Below are positions 8,938 to 17,818 of a stretch of 64,000 bases of DNA, in pieces. The stretch is taken from the NCBI GenBank assembly GCA_963736175.1, contig CAVTNU010000005.1:260511-324510 (forward strand), read 5' to 3'. This DNA comes from Rhodoblastus sp963736175 (GTDB lineage: Bacteria; Pseudomonadota; Alphaproteobacteria; Rhizobiales; Beijerinckiaceae). A program made the translations under genes and the position numbers. How positions within the stretch are numbered: the first letter of the stretch is position 1; each line of letters begins with the position of its first letter. The notes under the pieces were generated by a model. That model was not told where the DNA came from. It saw nothing but the letters and a program-made list of their open reading frames with translations, and did not search any database.

Positions 8938-9048
8938 GGAGCTTCCTCCCGGTTTGGAGCGTCCGAAAGACCTGACGGCCTTCTCGATAAAATATCCCGC
9001 TTCCCCTCGGCACAAAGGCCGTTATGAAATTCCGGCGGCGCGCCGCGC

Positions 9049-9756
9049 TCAATGTGAACCAACGCCAAGAAAACGCTCCAATGTCGCCGCGTCCGCGGCC
9101 AGCGCGGAACTCTCGCCGCGATAGGCGATGCGGCCCCGCTCCAGAATCAGCGCGTCTTGCGTGATCGGCAAAATCTGGAGCGCGTGCTGCTCGACGAGGA
9201 CGATCGCCATGCCGCTGTCGAGCGCCAAACGAGCGATGACGCCCAGCAATTCCTGGACGATCAAAGGCGCAAGACCTTCCAGCGGCTCGTCGAGCAGCAA
9301 CAGGCGCGGATTGAGCATCAGGGCGCGTCCCATCGCCAGCATCTGCTGCTCGCCGCCTGACAACTGATTGCCCATGTTGGCGGCCCGCTCCTGCAGCCGC
9401 GGAAACATCGCATAGATCTGCGACAGACCAATCGGCCCCCTGCGCGCGACCGCCGTCAGATTTTCCTCGACCGTCAGCGAGGCGAAAATTTCGCGCTCCT
9501 GCGGAACCCAGCCCAGCCCGGCATGGGCGCGCTTGTGGCTCGGCGTGGCGCTGACGTCGACGCCGTCGAGAAAAATCCGGCCGCCGCTCTGCTGCGTCGC
9601 GCCCATCAAGGTCGCCAGCAAGGTCGACTTGCCCATACCGTTGCGGCCGAGCAGCGCGAGGCTCGCTCCAGCCTCCAGAACAAAGGAGATGTCCTCCAGC
9701 ACAATCGACTCGCCATAGCCGGCGAACAGGCCTTCGACGCGCAACAGTTCAGCCAA
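9049..9756 (-). CDS. livF: HAAT-family ABC transporter ATPase LivF
   Basis: One of two cytoplasmic ATPases of a branched-chain-amino-acid-type importer; 235 residues. Walker A is GRNGMGKST, the signature LSGGEQQMLAMGRAL, Walker B LLLLDEPLEGL, and the H-loop EQH. The short form without the LivG C-terminal tail identifies it as LivF. Its start overlaps the end of livG by eight bases. It is the last gene of the five-gene minus-strand operon. Confidence 0.9.
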   Translation of the reverse strand: MAELLRVEGLFAGYGESIVLEDISFVLEAGASLALLGRNGMGKSTLLATLMGATQQSGGRIFLDGVDVSATPSHKRAHAGLGWVPQEREIFASLTVEENLTAVARRGPIGLSQIYAMFPRLQERAANMGNQLSGGEQQMLAMGRALMLNPRLLLLDEPLEGLAPLIVQELLGVIARLALDSGMAIVLVEQHALQILPITQDALILERGRIAYRGESSALAADAATLERFLGVGSH

Positions 9757-10501
9757 GGCTCGCGTCTCCCAGATAGACTTCGCGCACGCGCGGATCGGCG
9801 GCGATCGCCTCCGGCGTCCCTTCGGTCAGCACGGCGCCCATAACCAGAACCGAAATCCTGTCGGCGAAGCGAAAGACGAGGTCCATGTCGTGCTCGATCA
9901 GCAGGATCGTCATCTCGGCCGGCAATTGCGCGATGGTTTCGAACAATTCGCGGCTTTCGGTCGTCGGCACGCCGGCGGCCGGTTCGTCGAGCAGCAACAG
10001 GCTCGGCCGCGCGGCGAGCGCCAGCGCGATTTCGATCAGCCGCTGTTTGCCGTAGGCGAGGTCCCTGGTGCGCCGATAGGCGAGATCGACGAGACCGAGC
10101 TGGGTCAACAGCTCGGCCGCCTCGTCCACCGCCTCGCCGTGGCTGGCGAGCGGACGCCAGAAACTTGCGCCCAACCCGCGCCGCTCGCATATCGCCAGCA
10201 GCACCGATTGCAACACGTTCAAATCGGCGAACAGGCGGTTGATCTGGAATGTGCGCGCCAGCCCGCGCTTGACCCGCCGATGCTGGGCCATGCCGGTTAC
10301 ATCCTCGCCGTTGAAGAACACGGCGCCGGACGTCGGCGTCAGAAAACCGGTGAGCAGATTGATGAGCGTGGTCTTGCCGGCGCCGTTCGGACCGATCAGC
10401 GCGTGGCGCGCGCCCTTCGCGATGGCCAGCGACACGTCGTTGGCGGCGCGGAAGGCCCCGAATTGCTTGACGAGCGATCGCGTCTCCAAGGCCAAGGTCA
10501 T
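9749..10501 (-). CDS. livG: HAAT-family ABC transporter ATPase LivG
   Basis: Second ATPase of the importer; 250 residues from the ATG at 10501, which overlaps the livM stop as ATGA. The frame open to 10609 has no family similarity in its extra part and overlaps livM. Walker A is GPNGAGKTT, the signature region DLAYGKQRLIEIALAL (LivG-type AYGxQR instead of LSGGQ), Walker B LLLDEPAAGV, H-loop EHDMD. The C-terminal segment ending in VREVYLGD is typical of LivG. Confidence 0.9.
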   Translation of the reverse strand: MTLALETRSLVKQFGAFRAANDVSLAIAKGARHALIGPNGAGKTTLINLLTGFLTPTSGAVFFNGEDVTGMAQHRRVKRGLARTFQINRLFADLNVLQSVLLAICERRGLGASFWRPLASHGEAVDEAAELLTQLGLVDLAYRRTRDLAYGKQRLIEIALALAARPSLLLLDEPAAGVPTTESRELFETIAQLPAEMTILLIEHDMDLVFRFADRISVLVMGAVLTEGTPEAIAADPRVREVYLGDASLG

Positions 10502-11502
10502 TCGCCCCGCCTCCCGAACCGCCACGACAACGCCGACAGCGCGCCCATCACGCCCTCTCGCGCGAACAGCACGACGACAATCAGCAACACGCCGAGCCAG
10601 AACTGCCAATATTGCGGATTGACGTCGGACAGCACGTGATGAGCGCTCATGAACACGATGGCGCCAAGCATCGCCCCGTAAAGGCTGCCGATGCCGCCGA
10701 GAGCCACCATCAGCAACAATTCGGCCGAACGCGCGAAGCTCAATTCGTCGATGGAGACGAATTGCGTCGTCTGCGTCAGCAAGGCGCCGGCGACGCCCGC
10801 GTAGACGGCGCCGATCGTGTAAATGGCGACGAGACGTGCATTGACCGGCGCGCCAAGGGCCGGCATGCGCGGCGCGTTCTGACGTATGCCCTGCAATGAC
10901 AGGCCGAACGGCGAATATTGCAGCCGCCGCGCGATCAAGAACAGCAAGAACAGAACGACGAGGGCGTAGAGATAGGCGACACGGCCATAAAGATCGAAAG
11001 CGAACAGGCCCAGCACCGGCTTGATTTCAATACCTTGCAAACCGTCGAGGCCGCCGGTGATGGAAGTCAGCTTGTTGGCGATGACATAAAGGATCGAGGC
11101 GAGGGCCAATGTCACCATCAGCCGCGTCAGGTCGGCGCCGCGCAGCACCAGAAAGCTGGTGAGAAAGCCGACCACGCCCGCTGCGAGCCCGGCGACCGCG
11201 AGGCCAAGCAGAGGATCGCCCCAGCCGGACACGCCCAGCAAACCGGCGGCGTAGGCGCCGATGCCGAAAAAGGCGGCCTGGCCCAACGATACGATGCCGG
11301 CGAAGCCAAGGATCAAATCCAGCGACAGCGCCGCCAAAGCGGTGATCGCCATTTGCGACAGCAAGGCCAGATTGTTCGGAAAGGCGAAAAAGGCGGCGAT
11401 CGTCAACAGCCAGAACAGGATCTCCGCCGGGCGCCAGCGGGCGCTGGCGCGCAGGGGACCGGCATCGAGCCCATCAGGGCTGTGTGGCGAGGGCGCCCTC
11501 AT
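10498..11502 (-). CDS. livM: HAAT-family ABC transporter permease LivM
   Basis: Inner-membrane permease of 334 residues with about nine hydrophobic segments. The family-specific SLDLILGFAGIVSLGQAAFFGIGAY segment near residue 60 and GGIGSLYGAMLGA near residue 245 identify LivM rather than LivH. It overlaps both neighbours (livH and livG) by four bases, so the operon is tightly coupled. Confidence 0.9.
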   Translation of the reverse strand: MRAPSPHSPDGLDAGPLRASARWRPAEILFWLLTIAAFFAFPNNLALLSQMAITALAALSLDLILGFAGIVSLGQAAFFGIGAYAAGLLGVSGWGDPLLGLAVAGLAAGVVGFLTSFLVLRGADLTRLMVTLALASILYVIANKLTSITGGLDGLQGIEIKPVLGLFAFDLYGRVAYLYALVVLFLLFLIARRLQYSPFGLSLQGIRQNAPRMPALGAPVNARLVAIYTIGAVYAGVAGALLTQTTQFVSIDELSFARSAELLLMVALGGIGSLYGAMLGAIVFMSAHHVLSDVNPQYWQFWLGVLLIVVVLFAREGVMGALSALSWRFGRRGE

Positions 11503-12356
11503 CTTGCGCCTAGCCGGCCGAACAGGCCTTCGGGACGGAATACCAGGGTGGCGACCATCACCGCATAGATGATGAAGGCGCCCAATTGCGGGACGTAATA
11601 TTTGCCCTCGACGTCGAATACGCCGAGAATCAGCGCGGCGAGCAGCGAGCCCTTGATATTGCCGGTTCCGCCCATGGCGACGACAATCAGGAAATAGACG
11701 ATGTAGGTCGTCGGAAATTCCGGATTGAGGCCAAGCATTTCGATTCCGAGCGCGCCGCCCAGCCCTGCCAGCGCCGAGCCGAGCGCAAAGGTCGCGACGA
11801 AAACGCCGTCGACATTTATCCCCATGCCGCGCGCCGCGCGCGGATTGTCGACGCAGGCGCGCAGGCGCGCGCCGAACGTCGTGCCGCTCACCAGCCCCTG
11901 CAGGGCGAACGCCAGGCAGAGGCCAAGGACAATCAGAAACAGCCGGTAGACGCCGATATCGGCGCCGCCGATGTGGAATTGTCCCGACAGCGCCGCCGGC
12001 AATTGGATCGGCGGCTGTTGATCGCCGAAGAAGTAGGTCGCGGTCGAGATCGAGACGAAGACCACGCCGATGGAAAACAGCACCTGATCCAGCGGCGAGG
12101 CGCCGTAGAGCCGGCGATAGAGCGTTCGTTCCAGCACGACGCCCATCAGCGCCGACGCCGCCGCCGTCAGCGGCAGAGCGGCGAGAAACGGCACGCCGTA
12201 ATGATTGAGCAGGACGATGAAGACATAGCCCCCGAACATGGCGAAGGCGCCATGGGCGAGATTGACGAAACGCATCAGGCCCAACGTGACCGAGAGGCCG
12301 ACGCTGATCAGGAACAGCAGTACGCCTGCCGCGACGCCGTCAAACAGAACGGTCAT
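11499..12356 (-). CDS. livH: HAAT-family ABC transporter permease LivH
   Basis: Partner inner-membrane permease, 285 residues with about eight hydrophobic segments. The motifs LGLMRFVNLAHGAFAMFGGY at the N-terminus and VVAMGGTGNIKGSLLAALILG near residue 230 are typical of LivH. It lies 57 bases downstream of the substrate-binding protein gene and overlaps livM by four bases. Confidence 0.9.
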   Translation of the reverse strand: MTVLFDGVAAGVLLFLISVGLSVTLGLMRFVNLAHGAFAMFGGYVFIVLLNHYGVPFLAALPLTAAASALMGVVLERTLYRRLYGASPLDQVLFSIGVVFVSISTATYFFGDQQPPIQLPAALSGQFHIGGADIGVYRLFLIVLGLCLAFALQGLVSGTTFGARLRACVDNPRAARGMGINVDGVFVATFALGSALAGLGGALGIEMLGLNPEFPTTYIVYFLIVVAMGGTGNIKGSLLAALILGVFDVEGKYYVPQLGAFIIYAVMVATLVFRPEGLFGRLGAR

Positions 12357-12413
12357 GGACTGGTCTCTGCGCTGCGTCGTCCATCGCCGGTCCGGCCTGT
12401 CGCCGCGCCGCGC

Positions 12414-13583
12414 TCATTCCTTGCCGGGATCCTTGAACTTCTCGACCTTGTCGAATTCGATATTCTGCAGCTTGCCGCCGACCTTTTCGACCTTGCGGAT
12501 ATAGATGGTCTGCACGATGTCGCGCGTCGCCGGATCGATGGAGACGGGACCGCGCGGGCTTTGCCAGCTCAGGCCCTTGGCCGCTTCGATGAACTTTTCG
12601 GCGTCGGCGTCGCCATGAGTTTTGGTCAACGCGAGATCGATCAGACGCATGCCGTCATAGCCGCCGATCGACATGAAATTGGGTCGATCGTTCGGATAAG
12701 CCTTGGCGTAGGCCTCGGTGTAAGCCTTGTTTTCCGGCGAAACATGAGACTCGGAATAATGGTACGCGGTGACGATGCCCAAAGCGGAATCGCCGAAGCT
12801 GTCCAGAATGTCTTCGTCGGTGAGATCGCCGGTGGCGATCAGCTTGATCCCCGATTGACTGAGGCCGCGCTCGACGAACTCCTTCATGAAGGCGATGGTG
12901 CCCGCGCCCGGCGGCAGGAACATGAACACCGCATCAGGCTTGGCGTCCTTGATCCGCTGCAGGAACGGACCGTAATCGGGATTGCGCACGGGAACGCGCA
13001 CGTCGTCGACGATTTCGCCGCCCGCGGCGACGAAGGTCTTCTTGAATTGCGCCTCCGCGTCATAGCCGGGACCGTAATCGGCGACGAGAATAAAGACCTT
13101 CTTGATATTGTTCTTCGCCGCCCAACTCGCGATCGGCGCGGAGTTCTGCGGCAGCGTCATCGAGGCGCGCACGATATAGGGCGATTTGGTTGTGATCGCC
13201 GACGTGGCGGCGTTCATAATCACCATCGGCTTCTTCGCTTCGGTGGCCACCGGCGCCACGGCGAAAGCCGAGGGCGTTAAGCCGAAACCGGCGAGAATGT
13301 CGACGTTGTCCTTGACAACCAGCTCCTGCGCCAGCCGTTTGCTGACGTCGCCCGCCGTACCCGGACTGTCGTCCTTGAGGATCAGCTCGACCTTGCGTCC
13401 GCCGGCCATGTCGCCGTGTTCGGCAAGGTAGAGTTTGACGCCATGTTCGATCTGTTTGCCATAGGCGGCGAACGGACCGGACATCGGCAGAACGAGACCG
13501 ATCTTGAGCGGCTCGGCCGCGAAGGCGGCGCCGCCGAATAAGGTCGCCAGAAAGGCGCCAGCCAGACGTTTCCCAATTTTCAT
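12414..13583 (-). CDS. HAAT-family ABC transporter substrate-binding protein
   Basis: Periplasmic ligand-binding protein (Peripla_BP_6 / LivJ type) of 389 residues. The start is set at the ATG at 13583, which begins a clear signal peptide (MKIGKRLAGAFLATLFGGAAFA); the longer frame to 13754 has no such start. The mature N-terminus EPLKIGLVLPMSGPFAAYG and the GGYDGMRLI segment are typical. It is the first gene of the importer operon. The ligand may be branched-chain amino acids, but many alphaproteobacterial members bind aromatic acids or amides, so it stays open. Divergent from the membrane protein at 13809. Confidence 0.88.
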   Translation of the reverse strand: MKIGKRLAGAFLATLFGGAAFAAEPLKIGLVLPMSGPFAAYGKQIEHGVKLYLAEHGDMAGGRKVELILKDDSPGTAGDVSKRLAQELVVKDNVDILAGFGLTPSAFAVAPVATEAKKPMVIMNAATSAITTKSPYIVRASMTLPQNSAPIASWAAKNNIKKVFILVADYGPGYDAEAQFKKTFVAAGGEIVDDVRVPVRNPDYGPFLQRIKDAKPDAVFMFLPPGAGTIAFMKEFVERGLSQSGIKLIATGDLTDEDILDSFGDSALGIVTAYHYSESHVSPENKAYTEAYAKAYPNDRPNFMSIGGYDGMRLIDLALTKTHGDADAEKFIEAAKGLSWQSPRGPVSIDPATRDIVQTIYIRKVEKVGGKLQNIEFDKVEKFKDPGKE

Positions 13584-13808
13584 TTTGACCTCGCTTGATC
13601 GCTGGCGACCGATAAAGATCGCGGACGAGTGCGTTTTTTTAGTTTGAATTCCACGCGCGCGCCGATCAGGCGCGCGGCGAAATCTCCCTTCGCGAAGGCT
13701 AGAACAGGCTGCGCCAAAGGGAAAGGCCAATTTGTGAAAAACCGCGCTCGTCAAATTTTAAGTCCTTTCCATTATGAATAGCCTGATTTTCGCACAAGGA
13801 AGGACGTC

Positions 13809-15293
13809 ATGGCCGCTGCGCCGCCGCTAAACGGCGTTTCCGACTGGAAAGACGGACTGTGGACCTGCGCGAACCAGCCCGCCGGTCCCCTCGACACGCG
13901 CGCGGCGCTCGCCGTGTTCTTCCTGATGTTCGCCCTGCTGGCCTCAACCGCGCCGACGCTGCTGGCGGACGGCGATACGTTCTGGCATCTGCGCACGGGC
14001 CAGGAAATCCTCGACCGCGGCCATTTTCCGACGACGGACTCCTATTCCTACACGATGGCCGGCCAGCCCTGGATCGCCAAGGAATGGCTGAGCCAGATCC
14101 TCCTGGCGGGCGTTTTCCGTCTCGCCGGCTTCGACGGAATCGTCTTTCTGGCGCTGGCCTTCGCCTGCGCCGCCTACGCTTTGGCGTTCGGCGAGCTGGA
14201 GCGGCGCCTCGGCCTCGTTTTCGCCTTCGCGATGACCCTCGTCATCGCCTGGGTTTGCAATTATCACCTGTTGGCGCGCCCGCACGTTTTCGCCTGGCCG
14301 GTTCTGGTTCTCTGGACCATCATGCTGCTGCGCGCGGCCGAACGGCGGTGGGCGCCGCCGCTCGGCGCGGCTTTGCTGATGAGCCTGTGGGCCAATCTGC
14401 ACGGCTCCTTTCTTCTCGGGCTGATCGTCGCGCCGTTTTTCGCCATCGAGTCCATCGTCGGCGCCCAAGACCGCCGCGCCCGCGTCACAGCGCAATGGGC
14501 GGCGTTCGGCGCGGCGAGCCTGCTGGCGCCGATGCTTCACCCGTACGGCTTCGGCGTCTACAAGGCGGCGTGGCAGGTGCTCAATCTCGGTCCGAGCCTC
14601 GCCGTCTATATCGAATGGCGGCCGCAGAACTTTTCCGTGGTCAATCATTTCGAAATCGTGCTTCTCGCTGGTCTCGCTGGCGCCCTGGTCCTTCGAGTAA
14701 AGATGCCGGCGCCGCGAATTGCGTTGCTGTTGCTGCTGCTGCATTCCGCCCTGGCGCATGTCCGGCAGGAATCGCTGTTCGTTCTGATCGCGCCGCTGTT
14801 GCTCGCCGGCCCGCTCGCCGCGCGCCTGAGCCAGCCGCCGCTTCACGCCGACGGGCGCCGGGCGCAATTCGGCTTGGCGTTGTGTATCGCTCTGGCGCTG
14901 GCGTCGAGTTTTCTCGTTCTGCGTCAAGGACCGATCGAACCGCCGGCCGAAGTCGCGCCGGTCAAGGCGCTTGCCGCCGCGCGCGCCGCCGGCGTTTCCG
15001 GTCCTGTGCTGAACGAGGACACGTTCGGCGGTTTTCTTATCGCCAATGACGTGAAGACCTATGCCGACGACCGCGCCGAACTTTACGGCCGGAAATTTCA
15101 TCGCGATCTCGCCATGGCGCTGGCTTTGCGCGATCGGCCGGCGTTGGAGAAAATTCTGAGCGACAATGATTTCGGCTGGGCCTTGCTGCCCAGCAATCTG
15201 CCAGCCGTGCGCGAGATCGAATCCCGACCCGGCTGGACGAAGATTTACGCCGACGAAACCGCGACGGCGTTGGCGCATAAACGCGTCCCGTGA
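13809..15293 (+). CDS. Polytopic inner-membrane protein, GT-C glycosyltransferase-like
   Basis: A 494-residue protein with about ten transmembrane segments between residues 35 and 380 and a soluble C-terminal domain of ~110 residues. After the first membrane segment comes a periplasmic-type loop with GDTFWHLRTGQEILDRG and PWIAKEWLSQ, acidic and Trp-rich as in GT-C enzymes that use lipid-linked sugars. A catalytic Asp could be the one in ADGDTFWH. No partner gene is adjacent; it ends three bases before the convergent pgm gene. I do not recognise a named family, so the transferase role is inference. Confidence 0.5.
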   Translation: MAAAPPLNGVSDWKDGLWTCANQPAGPLDTRAALAVFFLMFALLASTAPTLLADGDTFWHLRTGQEILDRGHFPTTDSYSYTMAGQPWIAKEWLSQILLAGVFRLAGFDGIVFLALAFACAAYALAFGELERRLGLVFAFAMTLVIAWVCNYHLLARPHVFAWPVLVLWTIMLLRAAERRWAPPLGAALLMSLWANLHGSFLLGLIVAPFFAIESIVGAQDRRARVTAQWAAFGAASLLAPMLHPYGFGVYKAAWQVLNLGPSLAVYIEWRPQNFSVVNHFEIVLLAGLAGALVLRVKMPAPRIALLLLLLHSALAHVRQESLFVLIAPLLLAGPLAARLSQPPLHADGRRAQFGLALCIALALASSFLVLRQGPIEPPAEVAPVKALAAARAAGVSGPVLNEDTFGGFLIANDVKTYADDRAELYGRKFHRDLAMALALRDRPALEKILSDNDFGWALLPSNLPAVREIESRPGWTKIYADETATALAHKRVP

Positions 15294-15296
15294 CCG

Positions 15297-16943
15297 CTAG
15301 GTAATCACGCTCGGACGCTCGCGACCGGTATGTTTCCTGATCGCCGCGATGTCTTCGGCCAGATGGATGAGATCGGCCAGCGCCGCCTGGGTCTCGATCC
15401 CCTGCTTGGCCGGGTCGGGCTCGTAGCGCTCGATATAGACGCGCAACGTCGCCCCGGACGTGCCTGTGCCCGACAGGCGGAAGACGATGCGCGAACCGTC
15501 GGCGAACAGGATGCGAACGCCCTGATGGGTTGAATCGGAGCCGTCGACGGGATCGTGATAGGAAAAGTCGTCGGCGCCCTCAATCGTCAGCGCGCCGAAA
15601 ACCTTGCCCTTCAAGCGCGGCAGACTGGCGCGCAGATCGGCGACGAGAGCGTTGGCGCCGTCCGTTTCGACCTCTTCGTAATCGTGCCGCGAATAATAAT
15701 TGCGGCCATATTCGGCCCAATGTTCGCGCACAATGGTTTCGACGCTCTGCTGGCGCGCCGCGAGAATGTTGAGCCACATAAGTACAGCCCACAGGCCGTC
15801 CTTTTCGCGCACATGGTCGGAACTGGTGCCGGCGCTCTCCTCGCCGCAGATGGTGGCGAGGCCGGCGTCGAGCAGATTGCCGAAAAATTTCCATCCGGTC
15901 GGCGTTTCATACATGCCGACGTTGAGCTTCCGCGCGACGCGATCGGCGGCGCAACTGGTCGGCATCGAGCGGGCGATTCCCTTGATCCCCTTGGCGTAGC
16001 CCGGCGCCAGATGGGCGTTGGCGGCGATGATGGCGAGGCTGTCGGACGGCGTGACGAACATGTTGGCGCCGATGATCAGATTGCGGTCGCCGTCGCCGTC
16101 GGACGCCGCGCAAAGATCCGGCGGGTCCTTCGACATGGCGAAATCGTAAAGATGTTTGGCGTGAACCAGATTGGGATCGGGATGGTGGCCGCCGAAATCA
16201 GGCAAGGGCTCGCCGTTGACGACGCTGCCTTTTGGAGCCCCGAGAGCGCCTTCGAAGATCGCCCTGGCGTAAGGGCCGGTTACCGCCGACATGGCGTCGA
16301 ACTTCAGCCGAAAGCCGCCGACGAACATTTCGCGGATGGCCGGAAAATCGAACAGGCTTTGCATCAGCCCGAAATAGGTCTCCACCGGATCGATGACGCG
16401 CACCCGCGCGGCGCCGACCTGCGTGACGCCGATGCGGTCCAGATCGACGTCGTCGGCCTCGACGATCTTGTAGCTTTCGATCGTCTTGCTGCGCGCGAAA
16501 ATCGCTTCGGTGATTTTCTCCGGCGCCGGGCCGCCGTTGCCGATGTTATATTTGATGCCGAAATCGCCGTCGGGCCCGCCCGGATTATGGCTGGCCGAGA
16601 GAACGACGCCGCCGAAGGCGCCATGCGCGCGGATGACCGCCGACGCTGCGGGCGTCGACAGGATGCCGCCCTGCCCGACCAGAATTTCGCCAAACCCGTT
16701 GGCCGCGGCGATCTTGATGACGACCTGGATCGCTTCGCGGTTGAGAAAACGTCCGTCGCCGCCGACAGCCAGGGACGTGCCGACGAAATCTTCAAGCGAG
16801 TCGAAAATCGATTGAACGAAATTCTCCAGATAGTTCTTCTGCTGAAAGACCGTAACCTTCTTGCGCAGACCGGATGTGCCTGGCCGTTGATCGGCGTAGG
16901 GCGTGGTGGCGATGTCGATGATTTCCGCGATTTGTTCGTTCAT
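15297..16943 (-). CDS. pgm: Phosphoglucomutase (alpha-D-glucose, PGM1 type)
   Basis: Interconverts glucose 1-phosphate and glucose 6-phosphate, supplying UDP-glucose for polysaccharide and glycogen. The 548 residues from the ATG at 16943 start with a conserved PYADQRPGTSGLRKKV segment. The phosphoserine loop is LSASHNPGGPDGDFGIK, the metal loop DGDGDRN, the sugar loop GEESAGTSSDHVREKDG and the phosphate-binding loop RLSGTGTSGATLR; all are intact. The upstream reading frame runs in phase into this gene only because of a frameshift in the enoyl-CoA hydratase gene, so the 867-codon open frame is not a real fusion. Confidence 0.93.
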   Translation of the reverse strand: MNEQIAEIIDIATTPYADQRPGTSGLRKKVTVFQQKNYLENFVQSIFDSLEDFVGTSLAVGGDGRFLNREAIQVVIKIAAANGFGEILVGQGGILSTPAASAVIRAHGAFGGVVLSASHNPGGPDGDFGIKYNIGNGGPAPEKITEAIFARSKTIESYKIVEADDVDLDRIGVTQVGAARVRVIDPVETYFGLMQSLFDFPAIREMFVGGFRLKFDAMSAVTGPYARAIFEGALGAPKGSVVNGEPLPDFGGHHPDPNLVHAKHLYDFAMSKDPPDLCAASDGDGDRNLIIGANMFVTPSDSLAIIAANAHLAPGYAKGIKGIARSMPTSCAADRVARKLNVGMYETPTGWKFFGNLLDAGLATICGEESAGTSSDHVREKDGLWAVLMWLNILAARQQSVETIVREHWAEYGRNYYSRHDYEEVETDGANALVADLRASLPRLKGKVFGALTIEGADDFSYHDPVDGSDSTHQGVRILFADGSRIVFRLSGTGTSGATLRVYIERYEPDPAKQGIETQAALADLIHLAEDIAAIRKHTGRERPSVIT

Positions 16944-17002
16944 GTGTCGTGTCCGGGGTAGCGAGAAGGAAATGTCGGCTTTCGCGTTGAGAGCGTCGCT
17001 TC

Positions 17003-17786
17003 TCAAGGATCCTGAAAGCGTGGCGCGCGTTTGGCGAGATTGGCTTTGACCGCCTCCATCTGATTGGGAGAGCCGAGAATCGCCGCCTGTTCGCGCGAAT
17101 TCCTCCAACAGCAGGTCCTCGGCGCCCGCCATCGTGGTCAGATTGAACAGGCGTTTGGCGGCGCGAATGGCGTGCGGATTCTTGTCCGCGATTTCGCGCG
17201 CCAGCGTCAAAGCCCGTTCGCGCGACCCTGTCGCGACTTGCGTCGCGAAACCGTAGGACAGCGCCTGTTCGGCGGAAAAGATACGCCCCGTATAGGTTAG
17301 CTCGCGAACGACGTCATCGCGCGCTAGGCCGCGCATCAGAACGGTTCCGGCCATGTCTGGCACAAGGCCCCATTTGATTTCCATGATCGAGAAACGCGCC
17401 TCGGGATCGACGACGCGCAGATCTGCGGACAGAGCTAGCTGGAAACCGGCGCCAAAGCAGGCGCCGTGCACAGCGCCGATGACGGGAACTGGCAATTGCC
17501 GCCAGCCGAGCACCGCCGCCTGCCAGAAATTGGCAATTCCACGCGTGCGCGCGACAATATCGCCAACGCCAAGCGCAGCGAACGCGGCAACGTCGATGCC
17601 GGCGCAAAAGGCCCCGCCCTCGCCCGATAGAACCACGGCGCGCAATCCCGGTTGCTCGGACAGATGTTGCGCGGCGGCGATCAAAGCTTCAAGCAAGGCT
17701 TCGTCGAGGCCGTTCATCTTGTCGGGACGGTTCAGGCGGACGTCGGCGACCCCGTTCGCCATGTCGATTGTCACGCGTTGGCCCAT
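17003..17786 (-). pseudogene. Enoyl-CoA hydratase (crotonase), frameshifted near its 3' end
   Basis: Crotonase-fold enzyme hydrating enoyl-CoA. From the ATG at 17786 the product shows RLNRPDKMNGLD, the oxyanion-hole segment GEGGAFCAGIDVAAF, and GAVHGACFGAGFQLALSADLR with IMEIKWGLVPDMAG, giving a normal N-terminal 230 residues. Near 17093-17097 (the GCGCG after EEF) the frame is lost. Reading resumes in the next phase as EQAAILGSPNQMEAVKANLA and ends at a TGA at 17003, which restores the usual ~260-residue family length. The event is a net +1 base (one inserted or two deleted). In the original frame translation runs without a stop into pgm. It is either a real lesion or a sequencing error. Confidence 0.8.
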
Positions 17787-17818
17787 GCTTTGCCCTTTTC
17801 CCTCGTCGAAGCGTTTCG

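Noticed and set aside
11586..13280. 564-codon plus-strand open frame across livH and the binding protein
   Set aside because: Antisense shadow of two conserved genes with skewed Arg/Gln composition and no recognisable motif.
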